Of a stretch of 64,000 nucleotides of DNA, positions 8,516 to 17,512 are shown in pieces. This DNA comes from Muribaculaceae bacterium (GTDB lineage: Bacteria; Bacteroidota; Bacteroidia; Bacteroidales; Muribaculaceae). How positions within the stretch are numbered: the first letter of the stretch is position 1; each line of letters starts with the position of its first letter. Location: contig JAFRRT010000012.1 in NCBI GenBank assembly GCA_017427945.1, forward strand, positions 124,001 through 188,000, in the 5' to 3' direction. The notes under the pieces were generated by a model. The model searched no databases. It worked only from the letters and a program-made list of their open reading frames with translations, and was not told where the DNA came from. The translations under genes were made by a program, and so were the position numbers.

Positions 8516-9628
8516 TCAGGATACAAATACTGACAACATTTCCAGAAGCATTCCAGGCTGAAGCACTTCTATAGAAATGCAAAGTCCAATCGTTATCAAA
8601 ACCAACAACAACGGCAGGGCTATCACACGCAACCAACCCCGTTCACGCCACAGCTTGCGGTTAATGATGTCAACTAACGAGAGCAGCAGTCCAGCGACAG
8701 AGACCAAAAGCGTGGCAAACAAGAAAATTTTGAAATTGCGTCCATGAAAGCTCGAACTAGAACTGTATGACCGCGTGGCTATTTCATAAAGCAATAAGAG
8801 TCCAAAGAAAACGCAAGCAGGAGTGATCATTGTAAAGAACACACGCCACACATTGCCCCACCAGCCGTAGCCAAACAACTGCTTGTAATTCACCAACACC
8901 AAGACAGGTATCAGAAATAACGAACTCACTATTACCATATCCTCGAAGCCTGAACTACCTTCAGCGTAGCCCAAATCTATTCCAGACAGCTTCACTAAAG
9001 AGGATATGATGAACACCCACATGATGTACTCGATTGTCAAGAACACCTGGATAAAAAAGCCTTGTGGCAATGTGTGCCTTGAATTGCGTGGTGAGTGCCG
9101 GAACACCAGCCATGTGGGAAGTATGAGCAGTGAGAAAAGCAACAAGAACATCCAATCGGGATGATTCTCAACCCATTGGCTCACATAGTCAACATAATAT
9201 TGCCATCCTGTTGACATGATAGACCTAGAATCTGTATCGATAAGAGTATCCCAATATTCCGGGAAGATTGCCTTACCGACAAAATAGAGTACTACGGCCA
9301 CAAGCACCAGCATCTTGACGGGCGGAAAAGAAGACTGCCACTTGCCATTGATGTAGTCACTGATAAAGTAGCCGGGACGCCACAACAGCTGCCACAACGA
9401 ATACGGCAGTGAGCGACCTCCCAGACCCCACACATCCATCACACCCCGACGGACCACATCCCACGTGATGCGCCCTGCTCTCGCCTTTTGTCCACAACGG
9501 GGACAAAAGGTGCCGTCATACTCCTGGCCGCAGTTGTTGCAGTAGTGCATTTCACTGCCTAATTCCGGGTATTGACGAGGATTACGCTGCCAGTTGCGGA
9601 ACCGCTGATATAACTGTTTCAAACTCAT
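8516..9628 (-). CDS. DUF3667 zinc-ribbon membrane protein, copy 2
   Basis: This 370-residue paralogue of the following gene has the same architecture. The zinc ribbon is CNNCGQEYDGTFCPRCGQKA, the core is GGRSLPYSLWQLLWRPGYFI and FPPVKMLVLVAVVL, and five or so transmembrane segments include KQLFGYGWWGNVWRV. The start ATG (9628-9626) overlaps the upstream TGA stop in TGATG, so translation is probably coupled. A GTG one codon earlier is less likely. The function is unknown; the soluble zinc ribbon points to a cytoplasmic binding role. Confidence 0.85.
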   Translation of the reverse strand: MSLKQLYQRFRNWQRNPRQYPELGSEMHYCNNCGQEYDGTFCPRCGQKARAGRITWDVVRRGVMDVWGLGGRSLPYSLWQLLWRPGYFISDYINGKWQSSFPPVKMLVLVAVVLYFVGKAIFPEYWDTLIDTDSRSIMSTGWQYYVDYVSQWVENHPDWMFLLLFSLLILPTWLVFRHSPRNSRHTLPQGFFIQVFLTIEYIMWVFIISSLVKLSGIDLGYAEGSSGFEDMVIVSSLFLIPVLVLVNYKQLFGYGWWGNVWRVFFTMITPACVFFGLLLLYEIATRSYSSSSSFHGRNFKIFLFATLLVSVAGLLLSLVDIINRKLWRERGWLRVIALPLLLVLITIGLCISIEVLQPGMLLEMLSVFVS

Positions 9629-10257
9629 CACAGGGTGGGTTCTTCAGAAGACGCATCAACCACCTGAGGGATGGTATCGTCCTCAGGAACAGGCATCGTC
9701 TCAACAGGTTGGGTGGCAGCATTGCGCACACGGCGCTCGGCGAGGTATTCCTGCAGGCTGGTGAAGTTGAACAGCAGCAGGCTGATGCCGGTAATGAGCA
9801 CCACAGTGGACACACTCTCGCGCAGGGCAGGCACCATGAGCGACAGGAGACCGCACAAGACCACAATCACGGGACACAGGAAGTACCAGCCCTTGATATT
9901 CAAGCTATTGCGGGACAACAGCAGATAAATGATGTGGAACAGGCCCAACACGACCAGCAACACGCCCATGAGCAGTTGCAGGATTTCGTCAAACTTGCCG
10001 GGCTTAACGATCATCACGATGCCAAAGCACAAGCCGCCCACGGCGGGCAGCACGCCCAGGTAGTCGGTACTGGTGCGGGCATCGGCATGGCGCACGGCCA
10101 CCATGATCAGAAAAACCAGAGCGGGCAACATGAACATGGCCCCCATCACACGACAGCCCCACAGCAGAACAGTGGGCACCCCGTGAAAGATGATGAGGAT
10201 GATGCCGGCAAGCAACAAAATCACATTTGTCAGGAGGTTTATACTAACCTTTTTCAT
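9628..10257 (-). CDS. DUF308/HdeD-like multi-pass membrane protein
   Basis: This 209-residue protein has about six hydrophobic helices (NLLTNVILLLAGIILIIF, GAMFMLPALVFLIMV, LMGVLLVVLGLFHIIYLLL and others) and a short acidic Pro/Thr-rich C-terminal tail. The repeated helix pattern resembles HdeD/DUF308 membrane proteins, some of which act in acid or envelope stress. No catalytic motif is visible. I chose ATG 10257 (MKKVSINLL) rather than the GTG at 10299, which lies inside the -7 promoter element. It is the first gene of the operon with the DUF3667 pair. Confidence 0.7.
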   Translation of the reverse strand: MKKVSINLLTNVILLLAGIILIIFHGVPTVLLWGCRVMGAMFMLPALVFLIMVAVRHADARTSTDYLGVLPAVGGLCFGIVMIVKPGKFDEILQLLMGVLLVVLGLFHIIYLLLSRNSLNIKGWYFLCPVIVVLCGLLSLMVPALRESVSTVVLITGISLLLFNFTSLQEYLAERRVRNAATQPVETMPVPEDDTIPQVVDASSEEPTL

Positions 10258-10298
10258 TAGTTTTATATCAAAAAATCGAGTTGTTAATATTTTTTCCA

Positions 10299-10328
10299 CA
10301 AAAATATTGCAATTTAATCAACTTTCAA
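10299..10328 (-). promoter_or_regulatory. Promoter for the DUF308-DUF3667 operon
   Basis: On minus TTG (10328-10326), 19 bases, then TATTTTTG (10306-10299). It is back to back with the promoter of the lipid kinase gene. Confidence 0.7.
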
Positions 10329-10351
10329 AAAAATAATACACAAAAAATGTG

Positions 10352-10359
10352 TATCTTTG
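10352..10359 (+). promoter_or_regulatory. -7 element TATCTTTG for the lipid kinase gene
   Basis: TATCTTTG followed by GCC lies 18 bases before ATG 10378, leaving a very short leader. No clear -33 TTG is visible. Confidence 0.65.
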
Positions 10360-10377
10360 CCAAATTAGAGACGAAAC

Positions 10378-11280
10378 ATGACAAACCGCAAGAACATACT
10401 TGCCATCATCAATCCTGTGTCGGGCATCGGCAGCAAGGACAAGATACCACGGCTTATCGACACAGTGGTGGACAATGAACGCAACGACGTAAGCATCGTC
10501 ATGAGCGAGTATGCCGGTCACGCACGTGAAATTGCAGCTCAAGCAGTCCAAGACAGATTCGACGTGGTTGTCGCCATCGGAGGCGACGGCACCGTCAACG
10601 AGGTTGGCAGTGCCCTATGTGGCACCGACACCGCTCTTGCCATCGTACCCAGCGGCTCGGGCAATGGACTGGCTCGCCATCTGCGCATCTCCATGAATGC
10701 CAGTCGTGCCCTGCAGGTGCTCAACAACGGCGTGAAAGCCAAGTTTGACTACTGCACCGTCAACGGCAAGCCATTCTTTTGTGTTTGTGGCATGGGATTT
10801 GACGCTGCCGTCAGCAATAAGTTCGCCAACGAGGGCACGCGTGGTTTCATTACCTATATCAAGACGGCACTCACCGAGTACCTCAATTACAAGCCTCAGG
10901 CCTACAAGATTGATATTGATGACAAGGGCATGACCGACAAAGCCTTTGTCATCGCGTGCTGTAATGCGGCCCAATATGGCAACAACGCCTATATCGCCCC
11001 GCGTGCCACCATGCAGGACGGGCTCATCGATGTGACCGTTATGCATCCCTTCAACCCTGTAGTCAGCCCGCTGATTGGAGCACGGTTATTCCTGCGTCAA
11101 CTCAATGTTGACAACCACGTGAGCATCTATCGCGGTAAGCATGTGGTCATCGAGCGTCGACACGATGATGTCATCCACATCGACGGTGACCCTGTCATGA
11201 TGCCGGCAAAGCTCGTCATCGAGAACGTGAGCAAGGGCATCAACATCCTGGTACCGCCCTCTCTACCCGACAACGTATGA
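10378..11280 (+). CDS. Diacylglycerol kinase / YegS-type lipid kinase
   Basis: This 300-residue protein has the DAGK catalytic fold. It shows IINPVSGIGSK at the N terminus, the nucleotide-binding loop IGGDGTVNEV near residue 66, VPSGSGNGLARHL near 90 and a C-terminal beta domain with HIDGDP. It would transfer phosphate from ATP to diacylglycerol or a related lipid at the membrane. It is the first gene of a plus-strand run; the debranching enzyme gene starts 31 bases after its stop, so they may share a transcript. The lipid substrate cannot be read from sequence. Confidence 0.88.
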   Translation: MTNRKNILAIINPVSGIGSKDKIPRLIDTVVDNERNDVSIVMSEYAGHAREIAAQAVQDRFDVVVAIGGDGTVNEVGSALCGTDTALAIVPSGSGNGLARHLRISMNASRALQVLNNGVKAKFDYCTVNGKPFFCVCGMGFDAAVSNKFANEGTRGFITYIKTALTEYLNYKPQAYKIDIDDKGMTDKAFVIACCNAAQYGNNAYIAPRATMQDGLIDVTVMHPFNPVVSPLIGARLFLRQLNVDNHVSIYRGKHVVIERRHDDVIHIDGDPVMMPAKLVIENVSKGINILVPPSLPDNV

Positions 11281-11311
11281 AATATCAAAATATCAACAAA
11301 CATATAATGCA

Positions 11312-13270
11312 ATGAGTTATCTGAAATTTGATAAAAACCTGATGATCAACCTGCAGCAATCGCTGCCCAAGGAGATGCTGCGCACCAACCAGTCAGGGGC
11401 CTATCACTGCACCACCATTGTGGGCTGCAATACCCGCAAGCAGCACGGCCTGCTGGTCATCCCGGTGCCCGAGCTCGACAACAACAATCATGTGCTGTTG
11501 TCCACGCTCGACGAGACCGTTATCCAACACGGCGCACCCTTCAACCTGGGTCTGCATCGCTACAAGGGAGACACCTACAGCCCCAACGGCCACAAGTACA
11601 TCCGTGAGTATGACTGCGAGCGCGTCCCCACTACTACCTACCGTGTGGGTGGCGTGATTCTGAAAAAAGAGAAAATCTTCATCACCCACGAAAACCGCAT
11701 CCTCATCCGCTACACGCTGGTCGATGCCCACTCGGCAACGACATTGCAGTTCAGGCCGTTCCTTGCGTTCCGCAATGCCAATGACCTGTGTGTTGAGAAT
11801 GCCGTCGCCAACCGCGACTATCAGGAGGTGAGCAACGGTATCGCCACCTGCATGTATGACGGCTACCCCACCCTGTTCATGCAGATGAACCACAAGCCCA
11901 AGTTCGTGTTTGACCCGCACTGGTACAAGAACATCGAGTACATCAAGGACCAGGAGCGTGGCATCCCCTACAGCGAGGACTTGTATGTGCCCGGCTACTT
12001 CGAGGTGGAAATCAAGAAGGGCGAGCCGCTCATCTTCTCGGCAGGCGTTGAGGAAGTGAACACTAGGACACTGACCAAGATGTATGAGGACGAAATCAAG
12101 CCCCGCACGCCGCGCACGAGTTTCTACAACTGCATGAAGAACAGTGCCAAGCAGTTCTACATCACCAATAAGGAAGGCCACTATCTGCTGGCCGGTTATC
12201 CCTGGTTCAAGATACGTGCCCGCGACGAGTTCATCGCGCTGCCCGGTTGCACCTTGTCGGTACACCACCGCCAGGACTTCGAGCTCATCATGGACACCGC
12301 CATGCGCGCGTTGAATGACTTCATGCGTGACGGCACACTCGACAAGCACCTCGACGGACTTGACCTGCCTGACATCCCGCTCTGGGCCATCTGGGCTGTT
12401 CAGCGCTATGCCCATGATCTGAATGCCGAAGCGGCACGTGAGCGTTATGGCAAACTTGTCAAGGACCTCATCAACTTCATAGCCGACGGCAATCACCCCA
12501 ACCTCAAACTTGAGGCCAATGGTCTGGTGAGCACCGAAGGCACCCTGCGTCCTGTCTCGTGGATGAACAGCACGCACCCCAACGGCACACCGCTCATTCC
12601 CCGCACAGGCTTCCTGGTAGAATTCAACGCTTTGTGGTATAATGCCCTGCGTTTTGCTGTCGATGAATTGTTCGGCGAGGTGGAGGAAGAGAAAGCCTTT
12701 GTTGAGCGTTGCACCGAGATCATCAATAAATGCAAACCCGCATTCATCGAGACCTTCCTCAATGATTACGGCTACCTGTATGACTATGTGAACGGCGACT
12801 ACACCGACCTGAGTGTACGTCCCAACATGATTATCGCCGTGGGTACCGACTACAGTCCACTGGACCGTCGTCAACGCAAACGCGTGCTCGATATTGCAAC
12901 ACGCGAGTTGCTCACGCCTAAGGGTCTGCGCACATTGAGTCCCAACAGCTACGGTTACATACCCTGGTACCTGGGTACGCCCGAGGAACGCCAGACGGCC
13001 TACTATGCAGGTAGCGCCCGTCCCTGGCTGATGGACTTCTACAGCAAGGCCTACATCCGCGTATTCGGGCTGAACAGCATCTCGTTCATTGAACGCATGA
13101 TGATTGGCTTCGAGGACGAGATGAAGGAGGGTTGCATCGGCTCTTTGAGCGAGCTGTATGACGGCAACCCGCCATTCATCGGACGTGGTGCCGTGAGCTT
13201 CGCTCCCAACGTGGGCGGCATCCTGCGCGTGTTGCGCACTTTCAAGAACCTGCACATCATCGACGAATAA
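11312..13270 (+). CDS. Glycogen debranching enzyme (amylo-alpha-1,6-glucosidase type)
   Basis: This 652-residue protein matches the Bacteroidales glycogen-debranching protein. An N-terminal beta domain (from about residue 20, TNQSGAYHCTTIVGCNTRKQ) precedes a C-terminal six-hairpin glucosidase domain (about 270-650) with PWFKIRARDEFIALPG, LEANGLVSTEGTLRPVSWMN and GYIPWYLGT. It should remove alpha-1,6 branch stubs from glycogen or starch-like glucan in the cytoplasm. There is no signal peptide. It is followed within 14 bases by a glycosyltransferase and then a GH57 amylase, which together define an alpha-glucan operon. Confidence 0.9.
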   Translation: MSYLKFDKNLMINLQQSLPKEMLRTNQSGAYHCTTIVGCNTRKQHGLLVIPVPELDNNNHVLLSTLDETVIQHGAPFNLGLHRYKGDTYSPNGHKYIREYDCERVPTTTYRVGGVILKKEKIFITHENRILIRYTLVDAHSATTLQFRPFLAFRNANDLCVENAVANRDYQEVSNGIATCMYDGYPTLFMQMNHKPKFVFDPHWYKNIEYIKDQERGIPYSEDLYVPGYFEVEIKKGEPLIFSAGVEEVNTRTLTKMYEDEIKPRTPRTSFYNCMKNSAKQFYITNKEGHYLLAGYPWFKIRARDEFIALPGCTLSVHHRQDFELIMDTAMRALNDFMRDGTLDKHLDGLDLPDIPLWAIWAVQRYAHDLNAEAARERYGKLVKDLINFIADGNHPNLKLEANGLVSTEGTLRPVSWMNSTHPNGTPLIPRTGFLVEFNALWYNALRFAVDELFGEVEEEKAFVERCTEIINKCKPAFIETFLNDYGYLYDYVNGDYTDLSVRPNMIIAVGTDYSPLDRRQRKRVLDIATRELLTPKGLRTLSPNSYGYIPWYLGTPEERQTAYYAGSARPWLMDFYSKAYIRVFGLNSISFIERMMIGFEDEMKEGCIGSLSELYDGNPPFIGRGAVSFAPNVGGILRVLRTFKNLHIIDE

Positions 13271-13283
13271 AACGACAAGAGAT

Positions 13284-14546
13284 ATGAAAGCATTAATGTT
13301 CGGCTGGGAATTTCCGCCTCACATCCTGGGAGGATTGGGAACAGCGAGTTACGGGCTCACTAAGGGCATGTGGGAAAATGGTGACATGGATATCACCTTT
13401 GTCATCCCCAAGCCCTGGGGTGACGAGCCCAAGGATTTTGCCAGAATCATCGGCGCCAACAGCACGCCGGTGGCATGGCGCGATGTGAACTGGGACTATG
13501 TAGAGGGCCGCATCGGTAACGTGATGGACCCGCAGCTCTACTACAACCTGCGTGACCACATCTACGGCGACTTCAACTACATGAGTACCAACGACCTGGG
13601 ATGCATCGAGTTCTCGGGCCGCTACCCTGAGAACCTGTTGGAGGAAATCAACAACTACTCGATCGTGGCAGGCGTTATTGCCCGCACGGTGGACTGCGAC
13701 ATCATTCACTCCCATGACTGGCTCACCTACCCTGCCGGCATTCACGCCAAGCAGGTGACCGGCAAGCCTCTGGTTATCCATGTCCACGCCACCGACTTTG
13801 ACCGCAGCCGCGGCAACGTCAACCCCACGGTGTTCAGCATCGAGAAGGACGGCATGAACAACGCCGACCACATCATCACCGTGAGCAACCTGACACGACG
13901 CACCGTCATCGAGAAATACGGCATCAGCCCCGACAAGGTGACCACCGTACACAATGCCGTTGAGCCCTTGAACGAGGAATTGCTCAATCTGGAGGCGCCT
14001 CCCGGCAAGACGAGCAAGGTCATCACCTTCCTTGGACGCATCACCATGCAGAAAGGCCCCGAATACTTTGTCGAGGCAGCTGCCCAGGTGCTAAAAAAGG
14101 TCAATGACGCTCAGTTTGTGATGGCCGGCAGCGGTGACATGATGGACAAGATGATACGCCTTGCCGCCAAGCGCGACATCGCCGACCGTTTCCACTTCAC
14201 CGGCTTCCTTAAGGGCAAGCAGGTGTATGAGATGCTGGCAGCCAGTGATGTGTACATCATGCCCTCGGTGAGCGAACCATTCGGTATCTCACCGCTTGAG
14301 GCGATGCAGATGGGCGTGCCGTCAATCATCAGCAAGCAGAGCGGTTGCGCCGAGATTTTGGACAATGTCATCAAGATTGACTATTGGGACACTAACGCCA
14401 TGGCCGATGCCATCTACAGCATCATCAAGTATCCCGCCATGTTCAAGGAACTGCGCGACCAAGGTCTCGCCGAGGTGAACCAGATTACTTGGGACAAGGC
14501 AGGAGCCAAGGTCATCAACATCTACCGCAACCTCATCAACCGATGA
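13284..14546 (+). CDS. GT4-family glycosyltransferase, probable glycogen/alpha-glucan synthase
   Basis: This 420-residue GT-B enzyme has the N-terminal glycogen-synthase-like start MFGWEFPPHILGGLGTAS and an acceptor-side block DIIHSHDWLTYPAG. The nucleotide-sugar domain shows FLGRITMQKGPEYFVEAA and the E-x7-E motif in EPFGISPLE. It would extend an alpha-glucan from a nucleotide-activated glucose in the cytoplasm. The context between debranching enzyme and amylase supports glycogen metabolism. GT4 rather than GT5 membership is my reading from the length and motif spacing, so the sugar donor is uncertain. Confidence 0.85.
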   Translation: MKALMFGWEFPPHILGGLGTASYGLTKGMWENGDMDITFVIPKPWGDEPKDFARIIGANSTPVAWRDVNWDYVEGRIGNVMDPQLYYNLRDHIYGDFNYMSTNDLGCIEFSGRYPENLLEEINNYSIVAGVIARTVDCDIIHSHDWLTYPAGIHAKQVTGKPLVIHVHATDFDRSRGNVNPTVFSIEKDGMNNADHIITVSNLTRRTVIEKYGISPDKVTTVHNAVEPLNEELLNLEAPPGKTSKVITFLGRITMQKGPEYFVEAAAQVLKKVNDAQFVMAGSGDMMDKMIRLAAKRDIADRFHFTGFLKGKQVYEMLAASDVYIMPSVSEPFGISPLEAMQMGVPSIISKQSGCAEILDNVIKIDYWDTNAMADAIYSIIKYPAMFKELRDQGLAEVNQITWDKAGAKVINIYRNLINR

Positions 14547-14590
14547 GCCAACCACATTAAACAGATAACAACATAAACAAGAATACATAT

Positions 14591-16114
14591 ATGAAAGCGA
14601 TTTGTTTTTATTTTCAGATTCATCAGCCGTTTCGTCTGAAACACTACCGTTTCTTTGACATCGGTAATGACCACTATTACTATGATGACTTCGCCGACGA
14701 TGACATCATCACGCGCATCGCACAGCGGTCCTACCTGCCCGCCAACCAGATGCTGCTTGACATGATCAAGGAAAACGGCAAGAAGTTCAAGGTGGCATTC
14801 TCCATCAGCGGAACCGCGCTGGAACAACTCGAGCAGTATGTGCCCGAATTCATCGACTCTATGAAAGAACTTGCCGAGACCGGATGCGTGGAATTCCTGA
14901 GCGAAACCTACGCCCACAGCTTGTCGTCGCTCTATGACCCCGATGAGTTTGTTGCACAGGTCAAAGCGCATGACCAGAAGATATTCCAACTCTTTGGCCA
15001 GCGTCCCAAGGTGTTCCGCAACACCGAGCTGATTTATGATGACGACATCGCGTCGATGGTCTATGCCATGGGCTTCAAGGCTGCCATCACTGCCGATGCC
15101 AAGCACGTGCTGGGCTGGCGTTCGCCCAATTTCCTCTACAGCTCAGCTTCGGCTCCCAAACTCAAACTGTTGCTGAAGAACGGCAAACTGAGCGATGATA
15201 TCGCCTTCCGTTTCAGCAACCACGAGTGGGCATCATATCCGCTGACTGCCGACAAGTACATCCACTGGATTGCCGAACTGCCACAAGAGGAGCAGTTGGT
15301 GAACCTGTTTATGAACTACGACACTCTGGGAGAGCTGCAGCCTCGTGAAAGCGGCATCTTTGAGTTCATGCGTGCTTTACCGCGCTTCGCTGCCGAGCAT
15401 GACATCCAATTCTGGACCCCCAGTGAGGTTGTGGCTAAGTTCAAACCTGTGGCAAATCTTGCTGTACCTTATCCCATGTCATGGACCGACGCAGCCCGCG
15501 ACACCAGTGCATGGCTAGGTAACACCCTGCAACAAGAGGCCGTAAGGAAGCTGTATTCGATTGGTGAGCGCGTGCGCCTGTGCACCGACCGCCGCATCAA
15601 GCAGGACTGGAACTACCTGCAGGGCAGCGACCACTTCTTCTATATGTCCACCAAGCACAACGATGATGGCTCGGTTCACAGCCACTACAGCCCTTATGAT
15701 TCACCCTACACGGCATTCACCAACTACATGAACGTGCTGAGTGACTTCATGACGCGTGTCGAGGAGCAGTACCCTGCCAGCATTGACAACGAGGAGCTGA
15801 ACTCACTGTTGCTGACCATCCGCAATCAGGAGCAGGAAATAGAGAAGCTGCACCGCGAGGTGGAGATGATGCGTAACAACATCGTCAAGGACACCACAGG
15901 CGACTTCCCCGTCGACGAGGAGCCCGAACCTGAGCCCGCTCCTGCCGAGGAGAAGCAACCCGCTCCCAAGAAAAAGCCAGCTGTTAAAAAAGCTCCCGCC
16001 AAGAAGCCTGCGGCAAAGAAAGCTCCAGCCAAGAAAGCAGAAAAGCCCGCAGCCAAAAAGTCGGCTCCTGCAAAGAAAGCTGTTGCTAAAAAAACTCCCG
16101 CTAAGAAGAAATAA
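14591..16114 (+). CDS. GH57 alpha-amylase/glucan enzyme with histone-H1-like Lys/Ala/Pro tail
   Basis: This 507-residue protein begins with the GH57 hallmark FYFQIHQPFR. It continues with a (beta/alpha)7-type domain including FSISGTALEQLE, GCVEFLSETYAHSLSSL and AITADAKHVLGWRSPN, and ends near residue 400. A helical linker with heptad-like spacing (RNQEQEIEKLHREVEMMRNN) and a Pro/Glu stretch follow. Residues about 455-507 form a highly basic tail of repeated PAKK/AAKK units. It has no signal peptide and should hydrolyse or transfer alpha-1,4-glucan in the cytoplasm. The tail is unlike a GH57 enzyme and resembles histone H1 or bacterial Hc1 tails. Confidence 0.85.
   Translation: MKAICFYFQIHQPFRLKHYRFFDIGNDHYYYDDFADDDIITRIAQRSYLPANQMLLDMIKENGKKFKVAFSISGTALEQLEQYVPEFIDSMKELAETGCVEFLSETYAHSLSSLYDPDEFVAQVKAHDQKIFQLFGQRPKVFRNTELIYDDDIASMVYAMGFKAAITADAKHVLGWRSPNFLYSSASAPKLKLLLKNGKLSDDIAFRFSNHEWASYPLTADKYIHWIAELPQEEQLVNLFMNYDTLGELQPRESGIFEFMRALPRFAAEHDIQFWTPSEVVAKFKPVANLAVPYPMSWTDAARDTSAWLGNTLQQEAVRKLYSIGERVRLCTDRRIKQDWNYLQGSDHFFYMSTKHNDDGSVHSHYSPYDSPYTAFTNYMNVLSDFMTRVEEQYPASIDNEELNSLLLTIRNQEQEIEKLHREVEMMRNNIVKDTTGDFPVDEEPEPEPAPAEEKQPAPKKKPAVKKAPAKKPAAKKAPAKKAEKPAAKKSAPAKKAVAKKTPAKKK
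15955..16111 (+). repeat. Lys/Ala/Pro-rich repeat coding region (tail of the GH57 protein)
   Basis: At protein level PAKK, AAKK and VKK units repeat about ten times. Codons vary (aag/aaa, gct/gcc/gca), so it is not a recent slippage array. Confidence 0.75.
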
Positions 16115-16146
16115 CATCTTTTTCGTACTAACCAAACTATATCACG

Positions 16147-17274
16147 ATGTTGAAAATGAAATTGAAATCAACTTTTCTCGCCGTGTTAACGACGAGCCTG
16201 TTATGTGTGGCAAGCGCCTTGTCGGCTAATGCCCAAAGTGACCATTACTTGACGGTTCCCGACGTACAAGCCATTGGTGGAGGTACCGTAACCGTTCCCG
16301 TGAGCCTGAACAATGCCGGAGGCGTCTTCTCATTACAAATCGAGGTCTTCCTGCCCGATGGTGTTGAATTCCTCAGCGCCGAAGGTAGCGAACGTATTGC
16401 CAATGCCGAGTTTTTTGACTACAGTAAAGAGGACAAGTTCACAGAAGACAACCAACGCTATCGCCGCATTATCATCGGCAATGCCCAAAATATGTTTGAG
16501 AGTGCCATCAGCGGCAACGAGGGAGAAATCATTTACATCACCTTCCAGTTACCTGAAGGCGAGGGTGAATATCCCCTCCAGTTCAAGAACCTTCAGTTTA
16601 TCTCCCTCACCACGTTTGCCTTGAGCTACATGGATGATGTGACAGCCACCATCAACGCATCTAATTACTTCTTCACCTTCCCCGAGGATATTCAGGCAAC
16701 AAGCGGTGAGACAATAGTCGTGCCCCTCAATCTGTACAATACAGGCGGCATTTACTCCCTCCAAATTGACCTCATTATGCCCGACGGAGTTGAGTTTATT
16801 GATGTTACCCTCGGCGAACGTGTCAGTGCCGAATTCTTCAATTACGGCTCAGAGGACAAATACACTGACGATGGTCTGCGTTACCGTCGCGTCATCTTTG
16901 CCAACCTCCTGAACACGTCCAGCACCATCAGCGGCAATGAAGGAGTAGTGTTGTATTACACGTTGAAGATGCCTTATCATGTTGAAGGAACACTTCCCCT
17001 CCGCATCACGAACATCCAGTTCTTCAATCCGCCCACCTATGCCCTTGAATACATAGCTGATGCCGAAGGAAGCATCAACGTGACTCAGACTCCGTTATTG
17101 ATTGGTGACGTAAACCACGATGGCTCTGTCAGCATCGCCGATGTAACGGCACTGATTGACGTGCTGCTGGGTGTTGGTGATGGTTGCCAGATTTGTGGTG
17201 ATGTCAACGAGAGTCAAGATCTCAGTATTGCCGACGTTACTGCACTCATCGATAAATTGCTGGGCGTTTATTAA
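16147..17274 (+). CDS. Secreted protein with two cohesin-like domains and a C-terminal dockerin-like pair
   Basis: This 375-residue protein has a signal peptide (cleavage near ALSANAQ, residue 30). Two similar beta-sandwich repeats follow (about 33-165 and 170-305). Each opens with GxTVxVPVxLxNxGGxxSLQI, then PDGVEF, then AEFFxYxxEDKxTxD with YRRxI, which fits a cohesin-type fold. The last 60 residues are a dockerin-like pair (GDVNHDGS and GDVNESQD, each before the helix SIADVTALID). Cohesins bind dockerins in cellulosomes; having both in one protein suggests self-assembly or a scaffold. It lies 32 bases after the GH57 gene, so it may share its transcript. The cohesin call is by pattern only. 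Confidence 0.65.
   Translation: MLKMKLKSTFLAVLTTSLLCVASALSANAQSDHYLTVPDVQAIGGGTVTVPVSLNNAGGVFSLQIEVFLPDGVEFLSAEGSERIANAEFFDYSKEDKFTEDNQRYRRIIIGNAQNMFESAISGNEGEIIYITFQLPEGEGEYPLQFKNLQFISLTTFALSYMDDVTATINASNYFFTFPEDIQATSGETIVVPLNLYNTGGIYSLQIDLIMPDGVEFIDVTLGERVSAEFFNYGSEDKYTDDGLRYRRVIFANLLNTSSTISGNEGVVLYYTLKMPYHVEGTLPLRITNIQFFNPPTYALEYIADAEGSINVTQTPLLIGDVNHDGSVSIADVTALIDVLLGVGDGCQICGDVNESQDLSIADVTALIDKLLGVY
17101..17271 (+). other. Dockerin-like calcium-loop pair (in the cohesin-like protein)
   Basis: The two loops are D-V-N-H-D-G and D-V-N-E-S-Q, each followed by SIADVTALID. The second loop departs from the canonical DxNxDG. Confidence 0.75.
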
Positions 17275-17300
17275 CAGCAATATTTCAACAACCTGACAAA

Positions 17301-17336
17301 GGTGCGTCATGTAAAAGATGGCGCACCCTTTGTTTT
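17301..17336 (+). terminator. Terminator after the cohesin-like gene
   Basis: GGTGCGTCAT (17301-17310) pairs with ATGGCGCACC (17318-17327) through one wobble, followed by CTTTGTTTTA. Confidence 0.75.
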
Positions 17337-17432
17337 ATAGATGCCAACCATGCTTTTTATTTCCACTAAGATACCGCTGCAGCGACAAACAAGCATAATT
17401 AATTGATTTTTATGAAAAAGTGGTTGTGAAAT

Positions 17433-17463
17433 TTTGAGCATCGCCCTAAAAGTAGTACCTTTG
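17433..17463 (+). promoter_or_regulatory. Promoter for trigger factor
   Basis: TTTG at 17433-17436, 19 bases, then TACCTTTG at 17456-17463. It matches the consensus fully. Confidence 0.8.
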
Positions 17464-17512
17464 CACCCGCTTTTGAAAAGAATTATCAATTACAGACAAT
17501 ACAGACTAAAAG

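Noticed and set aside
11393-13255. 620-codon open frame on minus, antisense to the debranching enzyme
   Set aside because: The plus frame is the conserved debranching enzyme. The opposite frame has the Val/His/Gln-rich look of an antisense shadow.
16147-17274. A classical cellulosome scaffoldin
   Set aside because: No CBM and no dockerin-bearing glycoside hydrolase was seen. The cohesin call is by pattern only, so I keep it as an assembly candidate.
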